Shown here in pieces: positions 1-12,083 of a stretch of 64,000 nt of DNA. The DNA is from Vicia villosa (Eukaryota; Streptophyta; Magnoliopsida; Fabales; Fabaceae). Location: NCBI RefSeq assembly GCF_029867415.1, contig NC_081184.1, positions 110,390,226 to 110,454,225 on the forward strand, given 5' to 3'. A model generated the notes under the pieces. It ran no database searches. It had not been told where the DNA came from and saw nothing but the letters and a program-made list of their open reading frames with translations. Positions within the stretch are counted from its first letter, which is position 1, and each line of letters starts with the position of its first letter. Made by a program: the position numbers and the translations under genes.

Positions 1-780
1 CTTAGGAAGTGGGTGATTTTTGCAAATTAAGATTGAAATCTTTTTTCCATGAAAAAAGCTTGAGCATTCCAGGCGAAAGGTTTCAGGTACCATTAAACCT
101 AACCCTTTTAATATCTTCCAACGAAGAGAAACATAACTCATAAAACCCTTTTTCTATAAATGTAATCCCCAACGATCCAGATTTTTCCATAAGGGAGAAA
201 GTTTTCTCCTCAAGGCAACGACGATCAATGACATTAACCCTTTGGGCCAAATAATCAGTCCAAAAAGATTGTATTTACAAGCTTCAATGCACGTTAGATA
301 TTCATCATCCAGTATGGAGATGGCTATTATGTCCCCTTTATAGCACAGTTAAGGAAGTTGAGATGTAGGGATTTGACAAATGTTTAAGTTTCCGTTGAGA
401 GCTTGAGCAAAAGTTCTTTTAGGGTTTTTCGCTTCAATCCTCTTGTTTAGGATGCTTTATGTGTTATCAAGACACGACCATAGAATGTGAAACATGGTCA
501 TGGGACCGACCATCGCTTACGATGAAAACCCCGATAATTGTTTCAAGAAAATCGTTGAACAATAGGTATCGTCTCAAAATCACAGGTCCGAAAAATTCAC
601 TCAAAGTTAATCCTCACATTCAAATTTGAGTTACAACTATGCAATAGTATACAAGATACAATTGCATAAGATTTATATGAATTTCACACCTTCAACCGAT
701 GGTTAAGATTTCAATTTTTTAACTTTCCCTTTGTATAAATTTTATTTATTTATTTTGCTACTAAGTGTTTTACTAAAAAA
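1..780. other. Left flank of the Helitron, no gene recognised
   Basis: AT-rich sequence with stops in all frames and no coding motif or repeat end that I can name. It ends at an A that is the 5' side of the Helitron insertion site. Confidence 0.5.
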
Positions 781-811
781 CTAGTTGGAAACCCGTGCGT
801 CCGCACGGGTT
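781..811 (-). other. Helitron 3' terminus: hairpin plus CTAG
   Basis: Minus-strand stem ACCCGTGC/GCACGGGT with a 4-base loop, 6 bases, then CTAG and the target T. This is the standard Helitron 3' end, which signals the end of strand transfer. Confidence 0.85.
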
Positions 812-1480
812 CTGGTGTCGGTTGGTGTATCGTTTTGACTAAGAATAGAAAATGTAAATAATATTAGAATCCTTTAAAAAAACATAATAGGTTAATAATA
901 TTTTATTTAAATATATAGAGTAAATGAACAAGTTTTATAAAAGCGAGTTATTAGTAAAAAAAATAATGCAAAGAACATAGGTGGGTAGTTAAAATGTGTA
1001 GAAATAAATATAATAGGATGATTGTGTAAATATTATGTTATAAATAGTTAAAGTGAGAAATGAAATATTTATAATTTATATATAGTGAAAATAAGTAAAA
1101 CACAATAGTCAAAACGTGACCAAAAAAGGAAATAGAAAAGGGCAAAAATAAAACAACTAATAGAGTTAATAATAAATAGACTTGACAACACAAAGTACAG
1201 ACCGAAAGTGAATTTTCCCAACTTAGTAATGTTTTTGATATAATAGTTGCAACGGACTTTGTTTTTGTTATAAAGGACAAAAAAAGTACTAAAGATAATG
1301 GGCCCAAGATAAAGACATTAGGATAAATATAGTAGTAATGGGCCCAAGAAATATACATGCAAAAGAAGGAGGTATAAAGGTTGGGATCATAAGTTAACAG
1401 AGATATTTTCCCAAAACGCTAGGGTTACGTTCCGGTGAGCACCAGTTTGTCGACGGAGCAAGCATAACTTTCGCGGTGCA
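812..1480. other. Helitron subterminal region, no gene
   Basis: Very AT-rich. The reading frames here have no recognisable motif. Confidence 0.4.
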
Positions 1481-3286
1481 ATGACGTACTCCGGCCCATT
1501 TAACATTCCCGATCGGTGAGTTGCATGTAGTTTGAATGTTCTGATAGTCTATTAGTTATGTAGATGTTGTTGAAATGTGAACAGATGTAAAAGATTAGTT
1601 TTTTATGAGTTGCATGTTCATTGTTGTCGTTTTTAAGGTTATCATTTGTTGTTGTAATATGAGGACGAAAGACCAACTTGGATTGGAGAACAGTTGAGAA
1701 AGGCTTAAGAGGGAGGCTGAGATTCGGCGAGTCTTGGAGCTGGTTAGTGTTGTAGGTCAATGGAGGAGAGTTTGGGAGAGGGCTAACCGCAGAAAGTGGA
1801 AGGGATGCCTTTGGAAACGCGAAAATCATTTTAGGGTTATAATGGCAGCTCTTGAGAAACGACTTACTTCAATACAATGGAAGGCAGCATGGCAATCCGC
1901 CCATTCTGGTGTGTGCGTAAAGGGTTCTGGAAAAGCTGAAGGCATGGTTGTAGATCAGGTTGTGATTGGTTCTAGGGAAAGGAAAAGAAAGTCCAGAAGA
2001 GAGGCAGAACGTAATGTCATTGTATTATCTTCTGATTCTGAAAGGTAAAACCTATACATGATATATGTTACTTAGATACGAATGGGTTGGCTTCTCTGTT
2101 AATAGAAATGTTATGCCTGCTAATGTTTGGATGCAAGGTGATATTTATTACACTTCTGTGATTAAAATATGAAGTAATGTAACTGTTGGATGTATCTAAG
2201 AAAAAAGATGACCTTAAGTAGGTAATAAATAATGATAAAAGTGGTGTGATAATAGTTTAAATGTTTTGATACAATAGGTTTTTGTTGTTCTTCTGGATGC
2301 AATGAAGAAAAGCATGGTAAAGAATTTGATAAGTGTAAGAAGAGCAAAATGATTAAGAAAGGACCAAGTTCAATTGTTAAAGAAAGGTAAAACATAGAGT
2401 AACTATTTGGTAGTTACAAATTTATTGTTTGATAATAATGTTGTGATTAATGTTAAAAAATTAGGAAGAATGGTTTATTGCGTTTCTTCTTGTTGTAGGG
2501 AAGAGAGGGATGGCACAAGATGCAATAAGCCGAATAAGAGCAGAAAGAACCAAGATGGACCAAGTTGCATTGCGAAAGAAAAGAGCTCGGACAGGAAAGG
2601 AAAAGGAGTTATGGTAGAGGATCGATGAAGATGACCACATTTCAATTTCATCCGATAAGGAAAGGTAAATATATTAATTTCTGTTATATATTTAGAAGCT
2701 AATTCCTAAAAAATGTGAGAACCTAAATGTTTTAATTGAGGTTATAAATCATAAAAGGCATTACAACCTAAATTCTGACAACCTATTCTGTTTTAGTAAT
2801 AGATTTTAGTTAATTATAGAATAGTTTTAAATGTTTATTTGAAATACAGGCATGATGATGATTTGTTGTAATTGAAAATGAAAAAAGATGGATTAAGGTG
2901 GTTACAAACCCAGCAACAATGGGCATGCAAGTTCTTGTAAGTTATTTAGTAAAACACTATATTTGCATGATATTAATTGAAGTGACCGAAAGTTATTCCT
3001 GTTGCTAACTCGAGTAATTTATAATTAATTGTAGCAAATTCCTGTTGAGGTCATCACTGGGTGTGAAATGGAAGACAAGACTACCATCAGGCTCTATGAC
3101 ACAGACAAACGGAAGGCCTATAAATGTGTCCTCAAGAAGAGAGATGGTAAGACTGAAATGTTTCTTTGCAGGGGGTGGTATGAGTTTGGCAAAAGCAGAA
3201 ACTTCAAGAAAGGTGATATTCTGCATTTCACCATTAGGTACCCACCTGTTGAAGAAATTCTGGTGTCTATTGTCCGTGGGAATTAG
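1481..3286 (+). pseudogene. B3 DNA-binding-domain gene inside the Helitron, plus strand, slightly decayed
   Basis: The clear part is the last two exons. About 2866-2936 encodes WIKVVTNPATMGMQVL before a GTAAGT donor, and 3035-3286 runs QIPVEVITGCEMEDKTTIRL to a stop after IVRGN. Together they make a B3 fold, a plant-specific DNA-binding domain that reads the major groove. Upstream, exon-like blocks at about 1700-2045, 2278-2389 and 2500-2665 each end in a Ser-Asp-rich or Glu-Arg stretch followed by GTAAA donors. They are rich in Lys, Arg, Cys and Ser and look like a repeated linker. A possible first exon starts at ATG 1481 with a GTGAGT donor, but I could not join it in frame. Small frame breaks near 2622 and 2860 suggest decay. 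B3 genes are not Helitron transposition genes, so this is probably captured host sequence or a lineage-specific passenger. Confidence 0.6.
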
Positions 3287-3786
3287 TGAAGAATGCGATG
3301 TCGATAAGTTGTGTTTTGTTTTGGAAATCTGTGAATGTAGTTGGGTGATTAAGTAAGTTTTAATTAATTTTGTTGTAAAATATTTCTGGACAACCAAACC
3401 TGATATGTGTACTCTAGTATTGGTAATTAAGTAATTATAGTTGTAATTTGTGTGGGTTATATTTATTTGTTTCGGTGATATTTATATATATATGACATGT
3501 GATTGGAGTAATAATTTGGAAAGAATTTAAATGTTGTTATTAAGATGGTGGTTCTTTTTTGGTATAAGTAAACATGACCGAATTTTTTATTGGCATATAG
3601 ATGGTGCGCTATTGTCATTAAGCAGCACAATGTGCCTGTATTCATTAGCAGGCTGTTTATATAAAGTAACAAAATTGAATTAGTAGTATGCCATATTAAA
3701 TTTGTGTAAGCGCAATTTATATTTTTGAACAGGAAAAAAATAAAAAACTAAATATTGTAACATGGAATTAAGACAAATATGATTAA
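3287..3786. other. Space between two tail-to-tail B3 genes
   Basis: About 500 bases of AT-rich DNA separating the 3' ends of the two B3 genes. No coding signal seen. Confidence 0.45.
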
Positions 3787-4477
3787 TCAATGGATTTTAT
3801 ATACATGACATTTTTTATTTGGAGACCTGATATCAAATCTAAACCTAATAGTGTCACCAACTTTGAACATATTGGTTTGACAGAATTCTTCCCAGTTGGG
3901 TCCTAACTTTGTCGGGTATGTAGTGTTTATGTATGCCAAATCCATGATTGTCCTCGTACCATTATCACAGCACAAGTTGAGACAGTTGTAGTTGTAATCT
4001 TTTAAAAGTCCAGCAAAGTCCTCCTCCAATCTCTGTAGATAGTAGCAAAAAAAAAACCAAAGCATAAGTAGTAAAAAAAGTTTAAAGAAACTACAAAAAA
4101 ACTTTTGTTCTTACCAACTTGGTTTGACCTAGTTCAACATTTGTTAGACCGAGGTCAAAAACCATAATGTTGTCTGCGCCCTAAAACCTGCTATGGTAAA
4201 AGGGCAATTGCTCGATATCCACTATATTTTTGATGTTGAGGATGCTAAAATTGTCATCCATATAGTAACCCACCTCAAGAACAACATTAGAGGGGCAATT
4301 ATAAAATTCTTCAACGTCTTTCCATCCACTAATTATAAGTGGATGAACTTCATCTTTGTTATAGATTAGGACGTGATGCACACCTTGGTTGTTTAGGATG
4401 GTCCATGTTTTTGTTATGTTGTTGCTAAAACGACATATAAATGTGGGATCAATTTCTGGAAATTTCTGCCAATTCAT
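3787..4477 (-). pseudogene. Two-domain B3 gene inside the Helitron, minus strand, with an internal stop
   Basis: Two exons join in frame: 4477-4115 (donor GTAAGA) and 4032-3787 (acceptor CTACAG), 203 codons including the final stop. Residues of about 25-80 (VHHVLIYNKDEVHPLIISGW through VLEVGYY) form a first B3-like domain. The second exon (LEEDFAGLLKDYNYNCLNLC through FKVGDTIRFRF) forms a second. This two-B3 layout is known from legume proteins of the REM/B3 type. An in-frame TAG at 4183-4181 lies between the domains, so the full protein cannot be made without readthrough. It faces the plus-strand B3 gene tail to tail. The start codon is the first ATG of the open frame and is not otherwise supported. 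Confidence 0.6.
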
Positions 4478-5668
4478 ATAGAAGTTATTTAAATAGGTGT
4501 GTTAGGAAGTTATAAAAGAATGGAAAAAAAAAACAATTAACAAAAGTTGTAACCTATTCAGATAACTTTGCTATTATGAAGGAGTATTCCAATTCACTGT
4601 GACAAAGTTTTCCTATCAAAGCCATATGAAATTGGTGGTAGTTATTGTTGGGGTAGAAAATGAGACTTCAATATTTGTGATTTATCTTCACAACTTGAGG
4701 AATCATATTTAAAGGGAAATGCATAGGATACCATAGTTGAATAGTCCCCCCAAAATATTGTTAAATATTGTGCATAGGATTCCATTTTTAATAGGAGGAA
4801 TACATAGTGCATGGGACCCCAATAATGAAAAATATAGTACAACGCATTGCATGTGAAAACTGGTAGGACCGGATATGCGGTGATGGTAAGAGACAAAGAA
4901 TATATTCCATTAGCATGTGATATGTTGTGGGCCTATTTTGCATAGAAGTTGTTGTAAATATAATAAAAAACTTGCTGGAAGAATATATTCCAACAGGATG
5001 TGACCATGTGCTGCCAATAAAGAGTCCCACGTGAAAGTAAATTTGGAAAGAAACAAAGGATGCATTATTGAAAACCTTATGATAAAGAAAAAAACGGATT
5101 CTACACCCAAGCGGAAGAAAACAGGAGACAAATGAATTGGTCTAGAGATTATGAAAACAAAGGAATATGAATGTTGGCTAAGATGAAGTTTCAAGCTTTG
5201 CTATGGCGAGAAGCATTGAAATTCATAGTGTAGTCTCAGGTAAAACAGTTATATTGTTTTGATTATAATGGCTTGGTTAGTGATGATAATTGGAAATTGA
5301 TTGTAGTTCTAGAGGTAAAAATAATACTTTATGTTCCAGTTGTATGTTTTGGTAGGTGTTTGTAGGTTTATATTTTTTTATCTAATTGACATATTTACTG
5401 CAAATGAAGAGCAAAACAAACATAGATTCAAAATATAAAATAATGTTGGCAATGATATTGCTACATATAGAACATAACAGTTAAGCGTTTGTGTTCAAAA
5501 ATGTTGGGATCCTCTGTCTTTTGGATGATCTGCACAGGAAGGTAGGTTTTATTAGAATGCAAAATATGGTAATTTAAAGTATATATAAACGACAGTATGT
5601 ATAGTATAGAAAATGTTATCAACAATTAGTGATAAATATAAACTGGAAAAAAGATATATACGTACCCT
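4478..5668. other. Helitron interior without recognisable gene
   Basis: Several short frames occur but none shows a domain. A motif like TGCATAGGATnCCAT appears twice (about 4721 and 4773), suggesting a small local duplication. Confidence 0.4.
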
Positions 5669-8600
5669 CTAAATGTTGTTAAAAACTTCCTTATATACAA
5701 CATTACATGTTGAAAGCTTTGGGATGTTTTTATCATCATGTATCAATATCTTGATACCTTTTTTAGTTGTAACTCGTGAAATGGCAACATAAATCTGTCC
5801 ATGTGTGAAAACATCCCGAGGTATATAGAGTCCAACCCAATCCAACGATTGGCCTTGTGATTTGTTAATGGTCATGGCGTAGGCTACAATAATCGGAAAT
5901 TGACGTCTCGATAACTTGAATGGCCAAGGAGATTGAGACGGGGACATATCCATTCGCGGGATATATATAACCTTCCCATTATTGTTATCACCCATCAATT
6001 TGGCCTCAAGCACATGAGCAACCATATTAGTTACTATAAGCCTTGTCCCATTACATAGACCTTGGGATTGATCAATGTTTCGCATAAGCATGATTGGTGT
6101 TCCAACCTTTAACTTTAAGTGATGGTTGGGTAGGCCAGAAGTTCTTAAAGAGCTGAGGAATTCTGGGCTAAGCACCTGAAGAATGTTGCTGTCATGGATT
6201 TCTGATTGATCAACTGAGTTAGAGCTGTAGTCATCTCTTATTTCCCCTATAAAATTATCCATTAGAAAAGATATAACAATATAAAGTGGAAGCAAGAATG
6301 GGCCTATAATTAATGCAAAATTTTACCTGGCATCATCACAAGGATATGGTCATTGATATTGTCAACAATGTCCAAAGTGGAAGCAAGAATGGCCCTATTT
6401 TTTAGATAATCACAAGATTGGTAACAATTTAAGAAATCAGGATATGTACTCTCCACGATGGCTAGAATAGGGTCATCGAAGTCTGTAATTAACAGTTCGG
6501 GCGGTATGTCAATGTTAGCATAACCGCCGTTAGGCTCTGAAATTCTTCCCTCTCCTATCTTTAAAAGCCAATCTGAAAAATCCGCAATTTCCTTTTTATC
6601 TTCTTCAGTTGGTCCGGAGGATAGACGCATGTTTTTTGTCAAATTCAAGACTTTAACATAATGCCAAATGTAAGAAGCGTTAATTGTTGAATGGACAATG
6701 TCAAAACGGCTTCCTCCGGGTACAACGGGTAATATCTGACGAAAATCCCCACCAAAAATCACAACCTTCCCTCCGAAAATAGTTTCGGAGTTACTGTAAT
6801 TACTCATGACATCCTTCAAAGTCCTGTCCAGCGTTTCAAAACAATATTTGTGTGCCATTGGTGCCTCGTCCCATATAATTAGCTTTGCCTCCCTTAGAAG
6901 ACCAGCGCTAGGGTCATTGAAATTAATTTTGCAAGTTGAGTTCTCGAGACATGGAACTGGAAACTTGAACTTTGAATGAGCTGTACGACCCCCTGGCAAC
7001 TAAGGAGATGCTATCCCACTTGTTGCAACAGTAAGACAAATCCCATGCTTAGATCTCAATGCACTTGCAAGTGTTCTCCACATATATGTCTTACTGGTTC
7101 TGCCATAACCGTGCAGGAAGAAGACACCACCTTGTTGTTTGTTAACGGATTCCATGATTTGGTCGTAAATCTTCCTTTGTTCATCTTGTTAACACCATAA
7201 TAACAAACAGTATAAAATGACATACATGCGTAAATGATACTTGTTGACATTTGTTTATATAAGCATGTAAATTAGTAATAAGAAATATGTTAATCTTAGA
7301 TTTCATTACCAGTGAGACATTTGAATAGGTTATCAAATTCCGCCTTCATGTCCTGGATATTGTACTGTCTTTCATCGTATATAAGCCGGTTTCCCAGTTG
7401 TTGAATAACATAGTCATTCGGATAAGGAATGGGCTTGAAATCATGTAGAGTACGATGGTTCAGTTGCAGCATTTTTTCGATCTCTATCAATGTCAGCTGC
7501 TGGATTGCGTCATCCGGTAATGTTAAATCTGTGGTCCGTAGAAAAAAGGCGCCGTTGTAGTAAGATCACAATAATATGTTACATTATGCGTAAAATTGTT
7601 ATTGTATTACGTGGTAGTTAAGAATATAAATAGCATGGGATGTTAAAGTTAGTGTACTTGGATCGTTGGCAATTAGTTTTTGCTCGTACAAGAGACCATC
7701 GGACAATATAATCCATGATTCTTTCCATACATGGGCAGGACGGTTTACAGCACCTGATAGGAGCATAACAACAAACAGCTTTCTAAGATAATGACCTGTC
7801 CCCCAAGCACTTGCCTCCTTTAACGCACATATGTATTCTCGATCATCATCTAAGAATTCCATTGAAAAGCATGCTTCTCGAAAGGTGTCATATTGTGTTT
7901 CACCGACCTTCCTGATATCTTCATAGCAAGTTGGTCCCTTAGCCACCGGCAACATCATCCGCAAATAGAAAAGTTCCCCGGTTGTCGGTGGAACCCACAC
8001 CAAACGTCCGATAGTGAACCCTCTTTTTCGTGGCTTCCACAATCTGTTTCTCTTAACATAAACAAACTTTGTAACAAATTCACCGTATGTTAATGACTGG
8101 GCTTCCTCATATGTTGCATTTGCTACCAGCCAAGACGTGAACATAGATTTCGTTACGGTTGCACTCTCTAAGACATGCTCCATTTGTTCACAATCTTTAT
8201 AATAGACAGCCTTTTCACCAATGAGATGGAAAAACATTCGCTCAACAGCAGGTTTCCTCCCATGAACCTTGTATGAAAATATTCGCCAACACGCCTCACT
8301 CGGAGAAACATACCTACAATCGAGATATTGTTTGATCTCATCTACACATTCATGTTGTAGTCCGGTGTTTGACTTAGAAGCAACCACACTTGCACCGATT
8401 CTGTCATATCCTTTGTGAATGTATTTGAATAGATACTTGATAGAAGTGCATTGGTTACACCATTCCATATTAATATGTGCTTGATATTTCAACAATAACC
8501 GAGTGTTATAGGGGACCACATTTCTATTATCCAACTTGATATTATTTTTTGTAATTACATGGGTGTTGGATCTTCTTCTATATAATGGATAACCTTCAGC

Positions 8601-11100
8601 ATTAACAACTGTATCTTCGATGAAATTTTTTGGATAATATTTAGAACATTGCTGATTTCTCATACATTGTGAATTAGGCCGCGAAAGACCGCACGGTCCA
8701 TGTATCATATGTGATTTTACCAGTGCGTATAAAGCAGGATGAAGTGCAGGATCAGGAATCTTGGCACAAATGATGTTATCAATGTCGGACGGCGTTGAAT
8801 ACTTGCTTTGGGGGTGCAAGAAGATCAAAATGTGGGCATGGGGTAAGCCTCGCTTTTGAAACTCAATTGTATACATAACTGCATAAATAAGTTATAAAGA
8901 ATTGGTAAATGTGAATAATAAAGAATAGTGAAGAGTTAGAAACATAGTGGGGGGAAAAACTTACATGCCAAAACTTTCCCAAGAATATGTTTTTTTGTTA
9001 AATCAACCATAAGCTCTTTAAACTTGATGTTGAAAACTTTGGCAACAATGTCAGGCCTATCATGAGGTTTTAAATTTTTCGGGGACAGCAACCGTGTAAT
9101 CTCAGGCCAATTTGGGTTGCATGTGAAGGTGATAAACAAATCTGGGAACCCCAATCCGCTTGAAATTGCCATATCGTCGAAGTAAAGTTGATCCATGTAT
9201 CGTTTGCTACCCACAAAAGAAGATGGTAGAACAACACGTTTACCTTGTTTGTTGCCTGGATTTTGGTCTCCTTGCTCACACCTTCGTTGCAAATTAATGT
9301 ATTTTCCGACCCTTAACTTGGATTGATTTTTTCGCAAACAATTGAGACGTTCTGATTCCATCATAGCGTAACCATCAACCAAAAATTGTTGGAAAAGTTT
9401 CCTTGAGTACAATAATGTTTTAGGTTCATCTGTGCATTCTTGGAGACGAAAACACAGCCAATCCTTGATAGATTGCCTATTCTTCCTTGTAACAGTTGTC
9501 TCATCTTGATACTTGTGAAGGATATTATTCCGGTATCCATCTTCACCGTAGCAAAAAATCAATGGGTATTGATATGAAAGATAACTTGGATTGAACTCAT
9601 CTATTCTTTGTAATTTACCACTCCGGTATTGGACCACAATGTCTCTCATTTCACCTGTGTCAACATCTCCAACAATAAGGGCAGCAACTTCTGCAACGGT
9701 TGGCATATTATACACACGACCATCGTCATGTCTGTCACTGATAAGTTTCAGCCTCAATTCAACGTATGGATTGGCCTTAAACATATCACGTGCCATTTGA
9801 AACGCTTTGGCAAGAACATTAACTTCATCTAACATACTCTTTAACTTTGCTACAATAGATGTTTCAATAGATGTATTGTCCCTGAAATACATAATAGCAA
9901 ACATAGTGTTATTTGTTTAAGTAATCGTATAAACACTTAGGTATATTTAGGAGAGGAAACCTCATTACTTGAAACAACGCATTCTATTTGTAATCTTGTG
10001 GTCAGTGTCGTAAATGTACAATTGGGCATATTGTGGTAGTGCACCCTGTGGTGGTATAAGACTGCCTATCCGGTGACATGTTTGACCGTGTAGGCGCATC
10101 GTTGGAGGACCTCCTCCCTTGGGAATCTTTGTGTCAAATTTCATTCCCGGAGATGTAAACGAAAACATTGCATTGTATGTTCGTATATTGGCTTGAAAGT
10201 TTTTGCTCTCAGGATCAGTTTTGTGATGAAGTAGCTTTTCTAACAGTAACGGTGGTTGTTTCATGTAGGGTAAAACAATTTTACCGCTCCTGCAACACAA
10301 TTCGAATTTTGGAACAGTAGTATGTTTTCTCATATTCTTGCGCTCTGCATACCACATGCAAGCTTGGCAAATTAAACATTCCCACACAGGGTCACCAATG
10401 TCAGAATAAGCTGCAGAAAAATAAAATATTTATTGATTTCAAACGGGTAGCAATTTACGCGGATATTATGTCAAGAGAAGTTAAATAGAAACTTACACTG
10501 GTTGTGTTGACCATGAATATCATCAGGTTCTACGGAGTCATCTGAATCAGAGTTGTGTCCAAATGAGTCGCAATCTCCAGAATCTCCATTGGTATCATCG
10601 GAGGAATAATCTGTTCTACTTACATTAGGATTAGGAGGAGATAAATATTGTGGGTTTGATATTTTAGGAGAAGTGTGGGAATCGTTAAGAGCAGCAGGGG
10701 TTGTAATTAGTAGTTGATTTTGGGTGAATTTTTGCCGCTTGCCGATGTTTGATGATTCACCTATATGGAACGATGGAGATGTCTCCACATTGTTGAAACG
10801 GCTGAACAGATTCACCCCATTGCCGGCAAGAATTCTTGATCTTTTTTTGTTTTGTAAAATGGAAACATGGTGTTGAGATGGTAGAGTGTGGGAATCGTTA
10901 GAGATAGTAGGCTAGAGAAGAGATCTTGTTGCAGTGTCCCTGGAAGAGGCAGCAAATGTCCCAGCAGTAGGTGTTGATGTTGGCTGGTTTTCTATGTTAT
11001 GGCCATGGTTAGAGAGTTTATTTTTTGACAACAAAACCGTCCTCCTTTTTCTTGCAAGAGTTGTAGTGGAATCATTTGCATCAAAGGGGTTGCCATCCAT
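5669..11100 (-). pseudogene. Helitron Rep-helicase (RepHel), seven exons, two in-frame stops
   Basis: Rep nicks and joins DNA at the Helitron ends and the fused PIF1-type helicase unwinds it. I place exons at 11100-10497, 10410-9969, 9881-8965, 8878-7658, 7528-7310, 7184-6327 and 6246-5669. Their total of 4839 bases is divisible by three and all junctions keep phase. Visible motifs in order: Rep motif 1 FPDLFITFTCNPNWPEI (about 9150), the HUH motif in GLPHAHILIFL (about 8840), and the two-tyrosine motif KYLFKYIHKGYDR (about 8420). The helicase follows with WDEAPM, FGGDFRQILP and the C-terminal INKSQGQSLDWVGLYIPRDV and ISR motifs. Damage: TAG at 10914-10912 in the N-terminal part, TAG at 7002-7000 just after the Walker A exon start, and a Walker A loop reading GYGRTSKT where this family has GYGGTGKT. 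The Lys-Thr pair is kept. The gene is therefore recently dead or needs readthrough. Confidence 0.85.
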
Positions 11101-12083
11101 TGAAAGTCACTTAGTTGAAATGAAGAAGTTGATTGTATGAAGTATAGTTTAAACCAACAAATGGATGGACCTTGATTATATTTGAAAACAGAACAAATCT
11201 TACATATCAATGATTTGAACAAAGGAGGGAACTAATTGTTCCTTCATCAAAATAAAAAGAGAGGGAAACAGGATGTCATTTTAAAAAAAGCTGGGAAAAT
11301 TTCAAATTTCAAATAAGGGCACATATGAATAATAATATAAAACAATTCAGAATATCCTCTACATAAGAAAACAAAATAAGAAAAAAAAATAAAAAAAAAG
11401 TAGGCCAAGATTATAGGCAGTAGGAGGCTGTACTTTATCATATTTTAGGGAATCATTGTGCAGGTTTCAAGCCAAAATCAATGGAAGTGAGACATGAAAG
11501 GGGGCTACCTTTACACAAAAGCCAAAAGCAAACCAATTGACTCAAGTAAGTGTCTAATCAATGATTATTTAAATAAGTATGTTGTACTACTTGATAAAAA
11601 AGTATAAGTATTTGTAATAGAACATAAAACTATGTTTCCTCATTTCATATTCCTTATTAAGTTAGTATGTAGTTTTTATTGACGTAGTTTCCAGTTTGTT
11701 GTTAGGCAGAAGTAAAGTAGCAAAATGTGAGGCTGTTTAAGTACTTTATCATATTACTCATATACTATATATAAAAGCTATAACGTTTGGTGATGATATA
11801 AAGAGAAATTTGGCTGCCTCATTTAAACAAACATTTGTTTCATTCATGTAATAAAACAACCAAATAATGTAGTCGAGTGACGATGTTAAAATGATCGGAC
11901 AGTAGTATAATACCGAAAGCATACGTTATATTGATTTCACAGTAGTATGATACCGTAATATTCGTTAGATTGATCGAACAGTAGTCGAATAATAATGTAA
12001 TATTACAAAAAAATATGTAGTTTCCAAATAGAATCCTTACATAAAATGACCCAAAATAATAGCAGCCATGACAATATTATCAA
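11101..12083. other. Helitron spacer between RepHel and RPA genes
   Basis: About 980 AT-rich bases, including the presumed RepHel promoter (right of 11100) and the RPA 3' region. No domain seen. The phrase AGTAGTATAATACCG recurs with changes near 11900 and 11942. Confidence 0.4.
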
